Part shown: positions 18,017-26,971 of the stretch, in pieces
Layout: every line of letters starts with the position of its first letter
How positions within the stretch are numbered: position 1 is the stretch's first letter
Notes under the pieces: model-generated
Told to the model about the DNA's origin: nothing
The model's database searches: none
What the model saw: only the letters and a program-made list of their open reading frames with translations
Assembly: GCA_034435955.1 (NCBI GenBank)
Contig: DAOTWA010000007.1
Coordinates: forward strand, 1-64,000
Length of the DNA: 64,000 nt
Reading direction: 5' to 3'
Source: DAOTWA01 sp034435955
GTDB lineage: Bacteria > Chloroflexota > Anaerolineae > Anaerolineales > Anaerolineaceae
Made by a program: the position numbers and the translations under genes

Positions 18017-19184
18017 TGAAGATTCTCCCTTCCTCTGCTTCGCGCTCGACGGAGGAGCGCGCGACGTTCATCAGGATGCCAATGCCGGCCAGCGAGGCAA
18101 CTAGGTTCGAGCCGCCAGCGCTGATAAAAGGCAGGGCGTTGCCGGCGAAGGGCGCCAGGCCGACGATGACAGCCATATTGATCAGCGCCTCAAGGGTGAT
18201 CCACAAAGTCACACCGCTGGCCAGAAGAGAGCCAAGCTGATCGGGGGCGCGGCGGGCGATGGACAGGCCGCGCCAGAGCAGGAGTATGTACAGGCCGACC
18301 AGAAAGGCCGCGCCGACCAGGCCGGTCTCTTCGGCGATAACGGCGAAAATGCTATCGGTGGGCGGCACGGGCAGGCCGGTGAATTTCGTATCGGCGCGGC
18401 CAATACCGACGCCAAAGAGCCCGCCTTTCACCACTGCTTCGAGGGAACGGCGCACGTGATACGAGGCCTGAATGGGGTCGCGCAATCCTTCCAGATAGCT
18501 GGTCAGGCGGGCGTTCCCCGTCGCATTGACCTTGACCACCACCCACCCCAGGAAGATGGCGATCACGCACACCAGGATGATCTGACGCCATTGGCCGCCG
18601 GCCATGAAAAAGAGCAGGCCGCCCAATATTACAACGGTGAGAGCGGCGCTCAAGTCCGGCTGAAGGAGGATCATGCCGCCAGTGATGCCCAGGATGGCGG
18701 CCATGGGGATCAAGCCGAAAGAGACATCATTCAGGCGCTCACGCTTCGAATACAACCATACCGATAGATAAATGATGGTGGCCAGCTTGGCAAGCTCAGA
18801 GGGCTGCACCGAACCCTGGAAGATCGAGCGCACGGCGCCGAGGCGAATGTCGTTGATCCACAATACCACCAAGAGGGCGATGAGCACGCTGCCCATAATG
18901 GGAATCGCCAGGCGCTGATAGCGGTGGTAGTTGAAGAAGCTCAAAAAGACCGCGACCCCCAGGCCAACGCCCAACCACATCACCTGACGGGTGAAGATGT
19001 AGCTGGGGGAACGGCCGATGGCCAGCGAGAAATCCCAACTGGCGGAATAAACCATCAGCAGGCCAAAGACGACCAGGGTGGAGATGATCAACAATAACGG
19101 GACGTCGATGCGCAGCCGCAGGGGACGCTGGAAACCAGCGGCGCCGAGCGGCTTCGAGTCGTTTACGAAAGTTCCATCAGCCAT
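17937..19184 (-). CDS. ftsW: Lipid II polymerase FtsW (SEDS family)
   Basis: A 415-residue polytopic membrane protein with about ten helices, the SEDS glycosyltransferase of the division septum. Motifs: VQPSELAKLATIIYLS (SEDS family), GGMILLQPDLSAALTV with the essential aspartate region, FTGLPVPPTDSIFAVIAEETG, and NALPFISAGGSNLVASL. The final about 27 residues form a strongly basic tail (LRRRDRRRRVSRPRRPA), all encoded inside the murG gene in another frame, an 80-base overlap. It overlaps murD upstream by 22 bases. The position next to murG and PBP genes supports FtsW over RodA. Confidence 0.94.
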   Translation of the reverse strand: MADGTFVNDSKPLGAAGFQRPLRLRIDVPLLLIISTLVVFGLLMVYSASWDFSLAIGRSPSYIFTRQVMWLGVGLGVAVFLSFFNYHRYQRLAIPIMGSVLIALLVVLWINDIRLGAVRSIFQGSVQPSELAKLATIIYLSVWLYSKRERLNDVSFGLIPMAAILGITGGMILLQPDLSAALTVVILGGLLFFMAGGQWRQIILVCVIAIFLGWVVVKVNATGNARLTSYLEGLRDPIQASYHVRRSLEAVVKGGLFGVGIGRADTKFTGLPVPPTDSIFAVIAEETGLVGAAFLVGLYILLLWRGLSIARRAPDQLGSLLASGVTLWITLEALINMAVIVGLAPFAGNALPFISAGGSNLVASLAGIGILMNVARSSVEREAEEGRIFSAVVDLRRRDRRRRVSRPRRPARPAE

Positions 19185-20551
19185 TGTTTATACCTTTCAC
19201 CGCGTTCTTCGAAGTCACGGAACTCGTCGAAGGAAGTCCCGCCAGGGGCGAGCAGGACAACATCGCCCGGCTGGGCGATCTCGGCGGCTGCCTGGACGGC
19301 CTGGCGCAATCCGGAGCAGCGCGTCAGGCTGAATGGGCGCTCGCCAGGCTGCAACGGGCCGACGGCCGAGGCGATCAATTCAGCCGCCTCGCCGAAGACG
19401 ATCAAATGATCTACACGCTGGCGCACCAGGGCGGCAAAATCCTGCCAGGGCAGCTTCTTATCACGGCCGCCCGCCAGCAGCACGAGGGGTTCGTGGAAGG
19501 AGCGGATGGCCGCGATGGCGCGCTCAGGTGCAGTGGCGATCGAGTCGTTGTACCAGTCGACGCCTCTCCAGGTGCGTACGAATTCCAGGCGATGAGGAAT
19601 ACCGGCGAAGCCTTCCACCCCAGCGCGCATGGCTTCGATCGGCAAGCCGGCCGCGAAAGCGATCGCGCAGGCGGCCAGCACGTTGTACAGGTTATGCACG
19701 CCGCGCAGCGCGACGCTGCTCACGGGCATCACTTCCAGCGGCGCGCCCGACCCACGGTATAGAATGTGGCCCATCTCCACATACACCCCGGCTTGTCCCG
19801 GTTCAGGCTCATCCATTCCGAAGGTGACGAGCGAACCGCGCACGCCTTCTGACAGCGCCTGGGAGCCGGGATCATCGCGGTTGAGGACGGCCACGTCGTT
19901 CTGGCGTTGGAAGGACAAAATACGCGCTTTCGCGGCGGTGTAGGCTTCCATCGTACCGTGCCGATCCAGGTGGTTGGGGGTGATGTTCAGGACGGCGGCG
20001 ATGTGGGGCGAGATGCTCATCAACTCGAGCTGGAAGCTGGACAGCTCCTGGATGGCCAGGTCGTCTGGGCGCATCTGGTCGAGGAACTCGATGAGCGGTT
20101 GGCCGATGTTGCCGCCCACCCAGGCCTGGCGCGGCGCTTGCATAGCGGCCTGGGCCATTCGCCCTACCAGGACAGTGGTGGTTGTCTTCCCGGCCGAGCC
20201 GGTGATGCCGATGGTTGGGCAGGGAACGGCTTCCATGAATAGCTGCGAATCGTTCGACAGCGGAAGCCCGCGCCGCCTGGCTTCCTGGATGATTGGAAGG
20301 TCGAGGGGCACGCCGCCCGAGACGCATACCAGCGTGGCGCCTTCCAGGGCTTCCAGCGGGTGCCGGCCGAGAACCCAGCGCAGGCGCGGATCGGGCAGGG
20401 AGGCCATGGCGGCGCGCATATCCTGGGAATCTGCGGGCTTCTGGTCGTTTAACGTCACCTGCGCGCCGTGGGAAAGGAGGAAGCGCGCCAGGGCCAGACC
20501 CTGCCGGGCCGCTCCGATCACCAACACATTCTCCTTCATCCAGTCTCTCAT
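19163..20551 (-). CDS. murD: UDP-N-acetylmuramoyl-L-alanine--D-glutamate ligase
   Basis: A Mur ligase of about 462 residues adding D-Glu. It has a Rossmann-like N-terminus (VLVIGAARQGLALARFLLSHG), the ATP loop GITGSAGKTTTTVLVG, NITPNHLDRHGTMEAY typical of MurD, and a C-terminal domain with LLAGGRDKKLPW and LLAPGGTSFDEFRDFEERGERY. Two starts are possible: ATG at 20551 (MRDWMKEN), 4 bases after the mraY stop, or ATG at 20539 with GAGAG upstream. The longer one is listed. The end overlaps ftsW by 22 bases. Confidence 0.95.
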   Translation of the reverse strand: MRDWMKENVLVIGAARQGLALARFLLSHGAQVTLNDQKPADSQDMRAAMASLPDPRLRWVLGRHPLEALEGATLVCVSGGVPLDLPIIQEARRRGLPLSNDSQLFMEAVPCPTIGITGSAGKTTTTVLVGRMAQAAMQAPRQAWVGGNIGQPLIEFLDQMRPDDLAIQELSSFQLELMSISPHIAAVLNITPNHLDRHGTMEAYTAAKARILSFQRQNDVAVLNRDDPGSQALSEGVRGSLVTFGMDEPEPGQAGVYVEMGHILYRGSGAPLEVMPVSSVALRGVHNLYNVLAACAIAFAAGLPIEAMRAGVEGFAGIPHRLEFVRTWRGVDWYNDSIATAPERAIAAIRSFHEPLVLLAGGRDKKLPWQDFAALVRQRVDHLIVFGEAAELIASAVGPLQPGERPFSLTRCSGLRQAVQAAAEIAQPGDVVLLAPGGTSFDEFRDFEERGERYKQWLMELS

Positions 20552-20555
20552 CGCA

Positions 20556-21551
20556 TCACACCACTGCCAGGGCGACACCAAACAGAGCGAACAGCAGCCC
20601 CACCAGCCAGAAGCGCTGCACCACCTGCGTCTCACTCCAGCCCAGCAGCTCGAAATGGTGGTGGATGGGCGCCATCTTGAACAGTCGCTGGCCTTTGGTG
20701 AGCTTGAAATAGAGAATTTGGAGGACCACGCTCATCCCCTCGCTAAAGGGGATGATGGCCACCAGCGGCAGGAGCAGCCACTGGCCGGTCATCAGGGCGA
20801 CGACCGCAAGGGTTGCGCCAAGGGCCTGCGAACCCGTGTCGCCCATGAACAACTCGGCCGGGTGGACATTGAACCACAGGAAACCGAACAGCGCGCCCAC
20901 GATGGTAAAGGAGAAGCGCCCCACGAAGGTCATTCCCTGGATAAGGGCGATGCCGCCATAAGCGGCGAAAGCGGTGGCCGAGATCAGCCCCGCCAACCCA
21001 TCCAGGCCGTCGGTAAAATTGACCGCGTTGGACATGCCCACGATGACGATGATGGCCAAAGGAATATAGAAATAACCCAGGTCGATCTCGCCTTTGGTTC
21101 CGGGCCAGTACAGTTGCGGCACTTCCAGAAGGTAACGAAGGGCGAAAGCGATCACCACGGCGAAGAGCACCTGGATGATGAACTTGGTGCGCGCGCGCAT
21201 GCCAAGGCCTTTGCGCGGGCCGCGCACACCCTCCCAATCATCGATTGCGCCCAGGAGGGAGAAACCGAGCATGGTAATCACCGGAACCAGCACCGAGCGC
21301 CCTATGACGGTCGCCACACCCAGCAAGGTGGCGGCGTTGAGCAGGATAGTCACCAAAGTTACAGGCAGCACGATCATCACACCGCCCATGGTAGGCGTGC
21401 CCATCTTGGTGAAGTGCCGGTCAGGTCCTTCGAAACGGATCAACTTGCCGATGCGGAAGTAGCGCAAGACGCGCAGCAACGGTCCCCCCCAAATGACCGC
21501 CAGCATGAAACTCAGGCCGCTCAAGGCCAGAGCCAGGGAGGTCTCTTTCAT
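20556..21551 (-). CDS. mraY: Phospho-N-acetylmuramoyl-pentapeptide transferase
   Basis: A 331-residue, about ten-helix enzyme that attaches phospho-MurNAc-pentapeptide to undecaprenyl phosphate (lipid I). Key motifs: GTPTMGGVMI, IDDWEGVRGPRKGLGMRA (aspartate-rich loop), NAVNFTDGLDGLAGL (catalytic aspartate), and APIHHHFELLGWSETQVV (HHH motif). Length is slightly below the E. coli enzyme and normal for the family. Its start overlaps the murF stop as ATGA. Confidence 0.96.
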   Translation of the reverse strand: MKETSLALALSGLSFMLAVIWGGPLLRVLRYFRIGKLIRFEGPDRHFTKMGTPTMGGVMIVLPVTLVTILLNAATLLGVATVIGRSVLVPVITMLGFSLLGAIDDWEGVRGPRKGLGMRARTKFIIQVLFAVVIAFALRYLLEVPQLYWPGTKGEIDLGYFYIPLAIIVIVGMSNAVNFTDGLDGLAGLISATAFAAYGGIALIQGMTFVGRFSFTIVGALFGFLWFNVHPAELFMGDTGSQALGATLAVVALMTGQWLLLPLVAIIPFSEGMSVVLQILYFKLTKGQRLFKMAPIHHHFELLGWSETQVVQRFWLVGLLFALFGVALAVV

Positions 21552-22978
21552 GAGCGCGACTCCAATGCGGCGACGATGTCCTCCATGTGCATCCCCCGCG
21601 AGCCTTTCACCAGGGCAATGTCACCCTTGGAAAGACTGTCGGCGAGGTACTCCGCCGCTGCTTGTGTGGTTTCAAACCAATGGATCGCTGAAGATTGGAG
21701 GCCTGCCTGGCGGGCAGCTTCGGCGATCATACGCCCGCGCGGGCCGACGGCGACCAATTCATCGACGACCTCGGCAGCGCGCACGCCAACAAGCTGGTGG
21801 CCCTGTTCCTCGTAAGGTCCCAATTCCAGCATATCTCCCAGCACGGCGACGCGCCGGCCAGCCAGATCGTTGAGGAGGTTAAGCGCAGCCAGGGTGGATT
21901 CAGGCGAGGCGTTGTAGGTATCGTCCAGGATGAGTGCGCCGCTGTGCGTGGGCACAGCCATCAGGCGGAGCTGAGAGCGGCCTTCGCGCAAACCGGTGGC
22001 GATCTCGTGCCAGGATAGACCCTCGACCAGGCCAACGGCGGCGGCGCGCAACGCGGTGTGTGCCGAGTGACGGCCGATCATGGGGACGCGCAGGTAAAGA
22101 GCTTCGTGACGGTAATGCAGCCGGAAGCGGATACCTTCCAGCCCCATGCTCTCGATGCCATCCGCCCAAATGTCCGCCTGAGGAGAAAGGCCGTAAAAGA
22201 GCACTCTGGCCTGGGTTCGTTGGGCCATCTGGCGCACCCAGGGATCGTCAAAATTGAGGATGGCGGTGCCCTCAGGCGCCGGGGGAAGGGATTCGACCAA
22301 TTCGGCTTTCCCGCGCGCGATGGCCTCCTGCGAACCGGCGCGTTCGGCATGCACCGTGCCGACGTTGGTGACCACACCCACATGGGGAAGCGCCAGGTCG
22401 CACAAGAAGCGGATCTCGCCGGGGACATAAAAGCCCATCTCCAGGACGGCGCGTTCGTGGTGTTCTCCCAGGCTGAGCAACGTGAGAGGCAGGCCGATTT
22501 CGTTGTTCAAATTGCCCGGATTCTTGAGCGTGCGGTAACGCTTAGCCAGGACTTCGGCGACCAGCTCCTTGGTGGTGGATTTGCCCACGCTGCCGGTGAT
22601 ACCGATCACCCGCAGGTTCAGCCGGCGCCGCCAGAAACGCGCTACAGTCTGGAGGGCTTTCAGGCTATCTTCGACCAGAAGGCAGAAAGCGATCTCCGGA
22701 AAGGCGAACTCCTCCGGCTGTCTGCCGGGACGCAGGTCGACGGTGGGGAACAGGCTGGAGAGATCACGCTGGACGATGGCGACAAATGCCCCGTGGTGGA
22801 AAGCATCGCCCACATAAGTGTGCCCGTCGGCGTGCTCGCCGGGGAGGGCGACGAAGAGCGATCCCGGCGTGGCCTGGCGCGAATCGACCGTGGCGGCGCG
22901 AATCGGCCGGTCGGCCATCTGCGGCCGGCGGCCGGTCAATGCTTCGATCACGTCTGCCAGGGTTAACAAGACTCTCAC
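21548..22978 (-). CDS. murF: UDP-MurNAc-tripeptide--D-alanyl-D-alanine ligase
   Basis: A 476-residue Mur ligase that adds D-Ala-D-Ala to complete the stem peptide. The first domain includes ATVDSRQATPGSLFVALPGEHADGH, which is shared by MurE and MurF (positions given in part). The ATP loop is GITGSVGKSTTKELVAEV. The later LDDTYNASPESTLAAL and GDMLELGPYEEQGH are characteristic of MurF rather than MurE. This matters because no murE is present in this cluster. It follows the transpeptidase gene by 1 base and overlaps mraY by 4. Confidence 0.95.
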   Translation of the reverse strand: MRVLLTLADVIEALTGRRPQMADRPIRAATVDSRQATPGSLFVALPGEHADGHTYVGDAFHHGAFVAIVQRDLSSLFPTVDLRPGRQPEEFAFPEIAFCLLVEDSLKALQTVARFWRRRLNLRVIGITGSVGKSTTKELVAEVLAKRYRTLKNPGNLNNEIGLPLTLLSLGEHHERAVLEMGFYVPGEIRFLCDLALPHVGVVTNVGTVHAERAGSQEAIARGKAELVESLPPAPEGTAILNFDDPWVRQMAQRTQARVLFYGLSPQADIWADGIESMGLEGIRFRLHYRHEALYLRVPMIGRHSAHTALRAAAVGLVEGLSWHEIATGLREGRSQLRLMAVPTHSGALILDDTYNASPESTLAALNLLNDLAGRRVAVLGDMLELGPYEEQGHQLVGVRAAEVVDELVAVGPRGRMIAEAARQAGLQSSAIHWFETTQAAAEYLADSLSKGDIALVKGSRGMHMEDIVAALESRS

Positions 22979-22979
22979 C

Positions 22980-24758
22980 TCAATTCGAAGCCAACTGCTT
23001 GCGCAGGTCGTCAGGCGGGATATCCATCAGGACAACGAGCCTTTTGACCACGTCGCTAAATACAGGCGCGGCCACCACCGAACCCCACTTTGACGTCTCG
23101 GGTTTCTCCAGCCATACATAGACCAGGAAGCGTGGGTTGTCAGACGGTCCCCAGCCAACGAAGGATGCGTTCGTCAAGCTACTGGTGTAACCGGTCTCGG
23201 TGGGAATTTCCGCCGTGCCGGTCTTGCCGGCCACGCTGTAACCCGGCACCAGCGCCGAGGAGGATTCCTCCACCAGCGATTGGGTCAGCATGGCTGTTTC
23301 GGTGTGCGCGGTCTGGGCGGAGATCGGTGTGCCAACTACCTGTGGAGGGGTATTATACTGCCTTCCATCCTGGATCATGGCGCGCAAAATGTGGGGCGCC
23401 ATCATTTTTCCGTCGTTGGCCAAGGCGCCGGCGGCCATTACCATCTGAATCGGGGTGACGGCGACGCCCTGGCCGAATGAGTTTGTACCCAGGTCGACAG
23501 GGAACCACTGGCCGTCGCCGGGCAGGCGCAGGGGATAATCGACTTCACCGGCCAGGTCGATGCCGGTCTTGTGGCCGATGCCAAAGGCGCGCAGATAATC
23601 GTAGAATTTCGTCGGACCAAGCTGCGAGGCTACCCAGGCCAGGCAAACATTCAGCGAGTGCTGCATGCAACCCACCATGTTTTGCGGTCCCCAGGCGGCC
23701 CCGTCCCAATTGTGGATGTAAAAGCCGCCGATTTCGAAGGAGCCGGTGTCCAGGAAAGGCGTGTCGGGTGTGACCGTGTTGGTATCCAAGGCGGCGGCCA
23801 TGGTGAGCACCTTAAATACCGAGCCCGGCTCGTAGGTCTGGCTGATAGCGCGGTTGAAGGGGGTGGAATTCGGGAAGAGCTGGTCGTAAGTCCAATACTG
23901 GTTCGGGTCCAGATGCGGGGTAGTCGCCATGGCCAAAATCTCGCCGGTGCGCGGATCGGAGACGATGATCGTGCCGCTGGAAGAACCGGTATCTTTCACA
24001 GCTTTGTCTAGAATCTGTTCGACGCTGGATTGAATTTCGCGGTCGATGGTTAAGATCAGGCTGGCGCCCGGAGGCACCTCCGGAATCTGCTGGACCAGGT
24101 TGGGATCATTGGGCACCCACACTTCCTGGGGCGTCCCGGAGAGGAGGTCATTGTATTTTTCCTCGACGCCATAGAAGCCGCGGCCGCCTTCGCGATCCAA
24201 GTAGGTATAAAAGCCGATCACGTTGGAGGCGAGGGTGCCTTCGGGGTAGCTACGGCGCAGGTGCGGCGACCACACCAGACCGGAGAGGCTGGGAGCCTCT
24301 TTGCCTTTTCCCCGTTTGTTGGCGCTCTGGCTGGCGTACTGTTGCTGCAGCCTGGAGAGCTGATCGATCTGCTCGGCGGTGACCGAATCGGCCAACCGGG
24401 CGTACTCTGACTTTCCTTCCACGTAAGGGATGCTGGCCGATGCCAGGGTCTGAGCAAAATCGGCCCCGGTTACCGAGCTGACTGCGGCGGCGATGGTCTG
24501 CGGATCCTGTACGTATTGCAGGTTGACGCCTACCTCGTAGACGGTCTCGTTGCCAGCAAGGAGGTGGCCCCAGCGGTCGTAGATGCTGCCGCGTTCGGGA
24601 TAGATTTTCTTATACTCGCCGATGTACTGCTGGGCCTGCTTACGAAATTCTTCAGCGGTGGCGCTGGTCTGGATGCGGCCGATTTGAACGATTACCAGCA
24701 CGCCGACTACGGTAAAGAGCATGCCCAGGAAATTGGTGCGGGTAAAGATGGCTTTCAT
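22980..24758 (-). CDS. ftsI: Division-type penicillin-binding protein (FtsI/PBP2-like transpeptidase)
   Basis: A 592-residue bitopic class B PBP that crosslinks septal peptidoglycan. The start is the ATG at 24758 (MKAIFTRTNFLG), overlapping the preceding stop as ATGA. It has one N-terminal membrane helix (about 9-26) and a pedestal domain with ERGSIYDRWGHLLAGNETVYEV. The transpeptidase motifs are YEPGSVFKVLTMAAAL (SxxK nucleophile), MQHSLNVCLAW (SxN) and SVAGKTGTAE (KTG). There are no PASTA repeats after the catalytic domain. The place between the FtsL-like gene and murF is that of ftsI. Confidence 0.93.
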   Translation of the reverse strand: MKAIFTRTNFLGMLFTVVGVLVIVQIGRIQTSATAEEFRKQAQQYIGEYKKIYPERGSIYDRWGHLLAGNETVYEVGVNLQYVQDPQTIAAAVSSVTGADFAQTLASASIPYVEGKSEYARLADSVTAEQIDQLSRLQQQYASQSANKRGKGKEAPSLSGLVWSPHLRRSYPEGTLASNVIGFYTYLDREGGRGFYGVEEKYNDLLSGTPQEVWVPNDPNLVQQIPEVPPGASLILTIDREIQSSVEQILDKAVKDTGSSSGTIIVSDPRTGEILAMATTPHLDPNQYWTYDQLFPNSTPFNRAISQTYEPGSVFKVLTMAAALDTNTVTPDTPFLDTGSFEIGGFYIHNWDGAAWGPQNMVGCMQHSLNVCLAWVASQLGPTKFYDYLRAFGIGHKTGIDLAGEVDYPLRLPGDGQWFPVDLGTNSFGQGVAVTPIQMVMAAGALANDGKMMAPHILRAMIQDGRQYNTPPQVVGTPISAQTAHTETAMLTQSLVEESSSALVPGYSVAGKTGTAEIPTETGYTSSLTNASFVGWGPSDNPRFLVYVWLEKPETSKWGSVVAAPVFSDVVKRLVVLMDIPPDDLRKQLASN

Positions 24759-25228
24759 GGGAGCACTTTCCCCTGCATTTGAGCAGCTTTCGCCACACCC
24801 TGGAAGAGCCAATCCCAAAGGGATTCGGTGTAACTGGGCTGGACCAAAGGTGGATTGACCATGCCTGGGCCGGGAGGCGGAGCCAGCACGGCGGGCTGCC
24901 GGCCGTAATAGGAGGGCACCGTCACGTAAACCTCGTTGCCTGGCTCGGCGGGGACGAAGCCCATCTCCTCAGCCCGCTTTTGCATGACAGCGGCCGAGGT
25001 GATCATGGCGAGGGTCGTCTGCATGTCGGCGATATTGCGCTCGATCTGCTCGCTCTGGGCTTCCATTTGTTGTATATTGCGCCCAATGGTTGAGGTGCGG
25101 GCAGAGATGTTCAGGTAAATGCCGGCGACCGATGCAATGGTGACCAGACCGAGGAGGAACAAACCGATCCATTGGAGCTGGACTCTCCAGGGGGCCTGTT
25201 TATAAGCTTGGATAAGTCGGTTTTTCAT
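24755..25228 (-). CDS. FtsL-like septum protein
   Basis: A 157-residue bitopic protein. It has a short cytoplasmic part (MKNRLIQAYKQAPWRVQLQW), one membrane helix (about 21-42), then a coiled coil (about 45-85, IGRNIQQMEAQSEQIERNIA) and a Pro-rich periplasmic tail. Sequence identity is not diagnostic, but topology, size and position between rsmH and ftsI are those of FtsL, which with FtsB and FtsQ activates FtsWI. The frame is open upstream, but the ATG at 25228 gives the sensible protein. An 85-base gap separates it from rsmH. Confidence 0.7.
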   Translation of the reverse strand: MKNRLIQAYKQAPWRVQLQWIGLFLLGLVTIASVAGIYLNISARTSTIGRNIQQMEAQSEQIERNIADMQTTLAMITSAAVMQKRAEEMGFVPAEPGNEVYVTVPSYYGRQPAVLAPPPGPGMVNPPLVQPSYTESLWDWLFQGVAKAAQMQGKVLP

Positions 25229-25313
25229 AGAGATGCCATCGGTATAAACGCGTGAGCTTGAAAAGGATGGGCGTTCCCAGTTAGTGGAAATGCTACAGAA
25301 GCCCATGCACTTA

Positions 25314-26270
25314 TCATGCCAGTGCGCGTTTCTCGACCACACGCAAGCGGGCGCTTCGAGAGCGCGGGTTATTTCGGATTTCTTCTTCACCCGCGACGAT
25401 TGGACGGCGGGTGATTTCAATCAAGCTGGCCTTATGGCCGCAGGTACAAACCGGTTGCTCCGGCGGGCAGATGCAATCCCGGCTTTCGGTGCGAAAATAC
25501 TGCTTGACAATGCGGTCTTCGAGCGAGTGAAAGGCGATGACGGCCAGGCGGCCGCCAGGAAGGAGAGCCTGCACTGCCAGCGGCAGGAACTCCTCAAGCG
25601 CTTTCAACTCCTGATTGACCGCAATCCGCAAAGCCTGAAAGGTGCGCGTCGCCGGATGGATATGCCCCCTGTGACCGCCGCTTACCCGGGCTATCACCTC
25701 GGCTAGCTGGCGGGTCGTGCGCAATGGTCGGGCGTGCACGATGGCGCGGGCAATCCGCCGAGATGCTCTTTCTTCGCCGTACTGCCAGAGGATATCCGCC
25801 AGATCATCCTCGGGCAGATCATTCACCAGGTCGGATGCGGTGATCGGGTTAGCCGGATCGAAGCGCATATCCAATGGGCCATCGTTCTGGAATGAGAAAC
25901 CGCGGTCGGGAGAATCGAGCTGAATAGACGAAACCCCCAAATCAGCCACGATCCCGTGTACTGAATCCCATCCCAAACGATTGAGCTGCTCGGGCAGAGT
26001 GGTAAAAGAGGCCTGGACCAAAATGACGCGATCTTGGAAAGGAGCCAGGCGCTGCCGGGCGATATGCAACGCCAGCGGATCCAGATCCAAGCCTAAGAGC
26101 TTACCGGCCGGACTGCTGGCTTCCAGGATGCCCCAGGCGTGCCCCCCTGCGCCGACTGTACAGTCCACGTACCGGCCTGGGCTTTGTGGGCGCAGTAATC
26201 GAAGGATCTCATGGTAAAGTACGGGTTGGTGAGGGAAGGATGCCCCCTTACCCTGGGCGTCCATCGTCAA
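25314..26270 (-). CDS. rsmH: 16S rRNA (cytosine1402-N4)-methyltransferase RsmH
   Basis: A 318-residue SAM-dependent methyltransferase (MraW) acting on the decoding site of 16S rRNA. HQPVLYHEILRLLRP at the N-terminus, VDCTVGAGGHAWGILE (SAM site), ADLGVSSIQLDSPDRGFSF, and the C-terminal AFHSLEDRIVKQYF with RSRSARLRVVEK are family hallmarks. Its start overlaps the mraZ stop as ATGA, the universal mraZ-rsmH arrangement. Confidence 0.97.
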   Translation of the reverse strand: MTMDAQGKGASFPHQPVLYHEILRLLRPQSPGRYVDCTVGAGGHAWGILEASSPAGKLLGLDLDPLALHIARQRLAPFQDRVILVQASFTTLPEQLNRLGWDSVHGIVADLGVSSIQLDSPDRGFSFQNDGPLDMRFDPANPITASDLVNDLPEDDLADILWQYGEERASRRIARAIVHARPLRTTRQLAEVIARVSGGHRGHIHPATRTFQALRIAVNQELKALEEFLPLAVQALLPGGRLAVIAFHSLEDRIVKQYFRTESRDCICPPEQPVCTCGHKASLIEITRRPIVAGEEEIRNNPRSRSARLRVVEKRALA

Positions 26271-26704
26271 CGGATGGGCAATTCCAGGGCCGCGAAGCGT
26301 TGGGCGTTTGCCTCGCTTTCCTGCAGTTTCCGGTTCTGTTCAGCCCAACGCGCCGGTGACCAGATTTCGAAGTACTCGCCGGCGCCGACGACCACCGCGC
26401 TGCCTTCCAGTCCGGTCGCCTGGCGCAAAAACTGAGGTATCAGGATACGGCCGGCGCGGTCCACCTCGACGCGATCGGCATTGGAGAAGATCAGGCGGCG
26501 CAGCATGCGCGAAGTTGGGTCGGTCACGCTGAGATCTTTCACCCGTTCGTACATTTGTTGAAAGGAATCGGCGGTCAGTATGATCAGGTTCTGGTCGAAT
26601 CCCTGGGTGACGTAGGCGCCTCCTTCCAGCGGCGCGCGGAAACGCACCGGTATGGTCAGCCGCCCTTTTTCGTCGATGGTATGTTCGTACTGACCAAGAA
26701 ACAT
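26267..26704 (-). CDS. mraZ: Transcriptional regulator MraZ
   Basis: A 145-residue AbrB-like protein with two MraZ repeats: MFLGQYEHTIDEKGRLTIP at the start, and the second DRVEVDRAGRILIPQFLRQ. MraZ binds direct repeats upstream of its own gene and controls the dcw operon. The start is the ATG at 26704; the upstream open frame is leader sequence. AGGAG lies 11 bases before it. It is the first gene of the operon, directly preceded by three GTGG repeats and a promoter. Confidence 0.96.
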   Translation of the reverse strand: MFLGQYEHTIDEKGRLTIPVRFRAPLEGGAYVTQGFDQNLIILTADSFQQMYERVKDLSVTDPTSRMLRRLIFSNADRVEVDRAGRILIPQFLRQATGLEGSAVVVGAGEYFEIWSPARWAEQNRKLQESEANAQRFAALELPIR

Positions 26705-26728
26705 TTGTTCTAATTCTCCTAGTCGTGG

Positions 26729-26755
26729 GGAACGCCGGAGGACTTCCGGCGTTCC
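26729..26755 (-). promoter_or_regulatory. Hairpin in the mraZ 5' leader
   Basis: A perfect 11-bp stem (GGAACGCCGGA / TCCGGCGTTCC) with a 5-base loop lies between the promoter and the mraZ ribosome site. Its outer arm overlaps the operator-proximal MraZ repeat. It could protect the mRNA or act as a pause/attenuation site. A T-run is lacking, so it is not a good intrinsic terminator. Confidence 0.55.
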
Positions 26756-26777
26756 ACAATTTCCCACTTTTTTCCAC
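26753..26777 (-). promoter_or_regulatory. MraZ box: three GTGG(A/G) repeats with 10-bp period
   Basis: Reading the minus strand: GTGGA, AAAAA, GTGGG, AAATT, GTGGA. The three pentamers are at 26773-26777, 26763-26767 and 26753-26757, each separated by 5 bases, so they face the same side of the helix. This is the known MraZ operator architecture. A degenerate fourth repeat (GTGTG) is at 26783-26787. The box lies just downstream of the -10 element, a position suited to repression. Confidence 0.85.
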
Positions 26778-26787
26778 TAGTACACAC

Positions 26788-26816
26788 AGTATAGCCACAT
26801 TCCTGCGAAAATGCAA
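26788..26816 (-). promoter_or_regulatory. Promoter of the dcw operon
   Basis: On the minus strand TTGCAT (26811-26816), a 17-base spacer and TATACT (26788-26793) form a near-consensus sigma70 promoter. The expected start is about 26781, leaving a leader of about 77 bases that carries the MraZ box and a hairpin. No other equally good promoter was noticed within the operon. Confidence 0.8.
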
Positions 26817-26971
26817 GTAGTTTGGCCTCTTTTCATCCCACTTTGGGAAAACCGAGTTCGAGGAAGGAAAATCCTGGGAAGCGTCAACCTGAGAGCGGGG
26901 AGGAAGTTTTGCGGGGTGATTTCTGGCCTTTGGGGTACAATGATCGTGGGAAAAGTCACCAGGAGGCAGGG

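Noticed and set aside
19974..21815. 613-codon plus-strand ORF opposite murD, mraY and murF
   Set aside because: Antisense shadow produced by GC-rich codon usage; protein is low-complexity and His/Gln/Arg-rich, while the minus strand encodes clear Mur enzymes.
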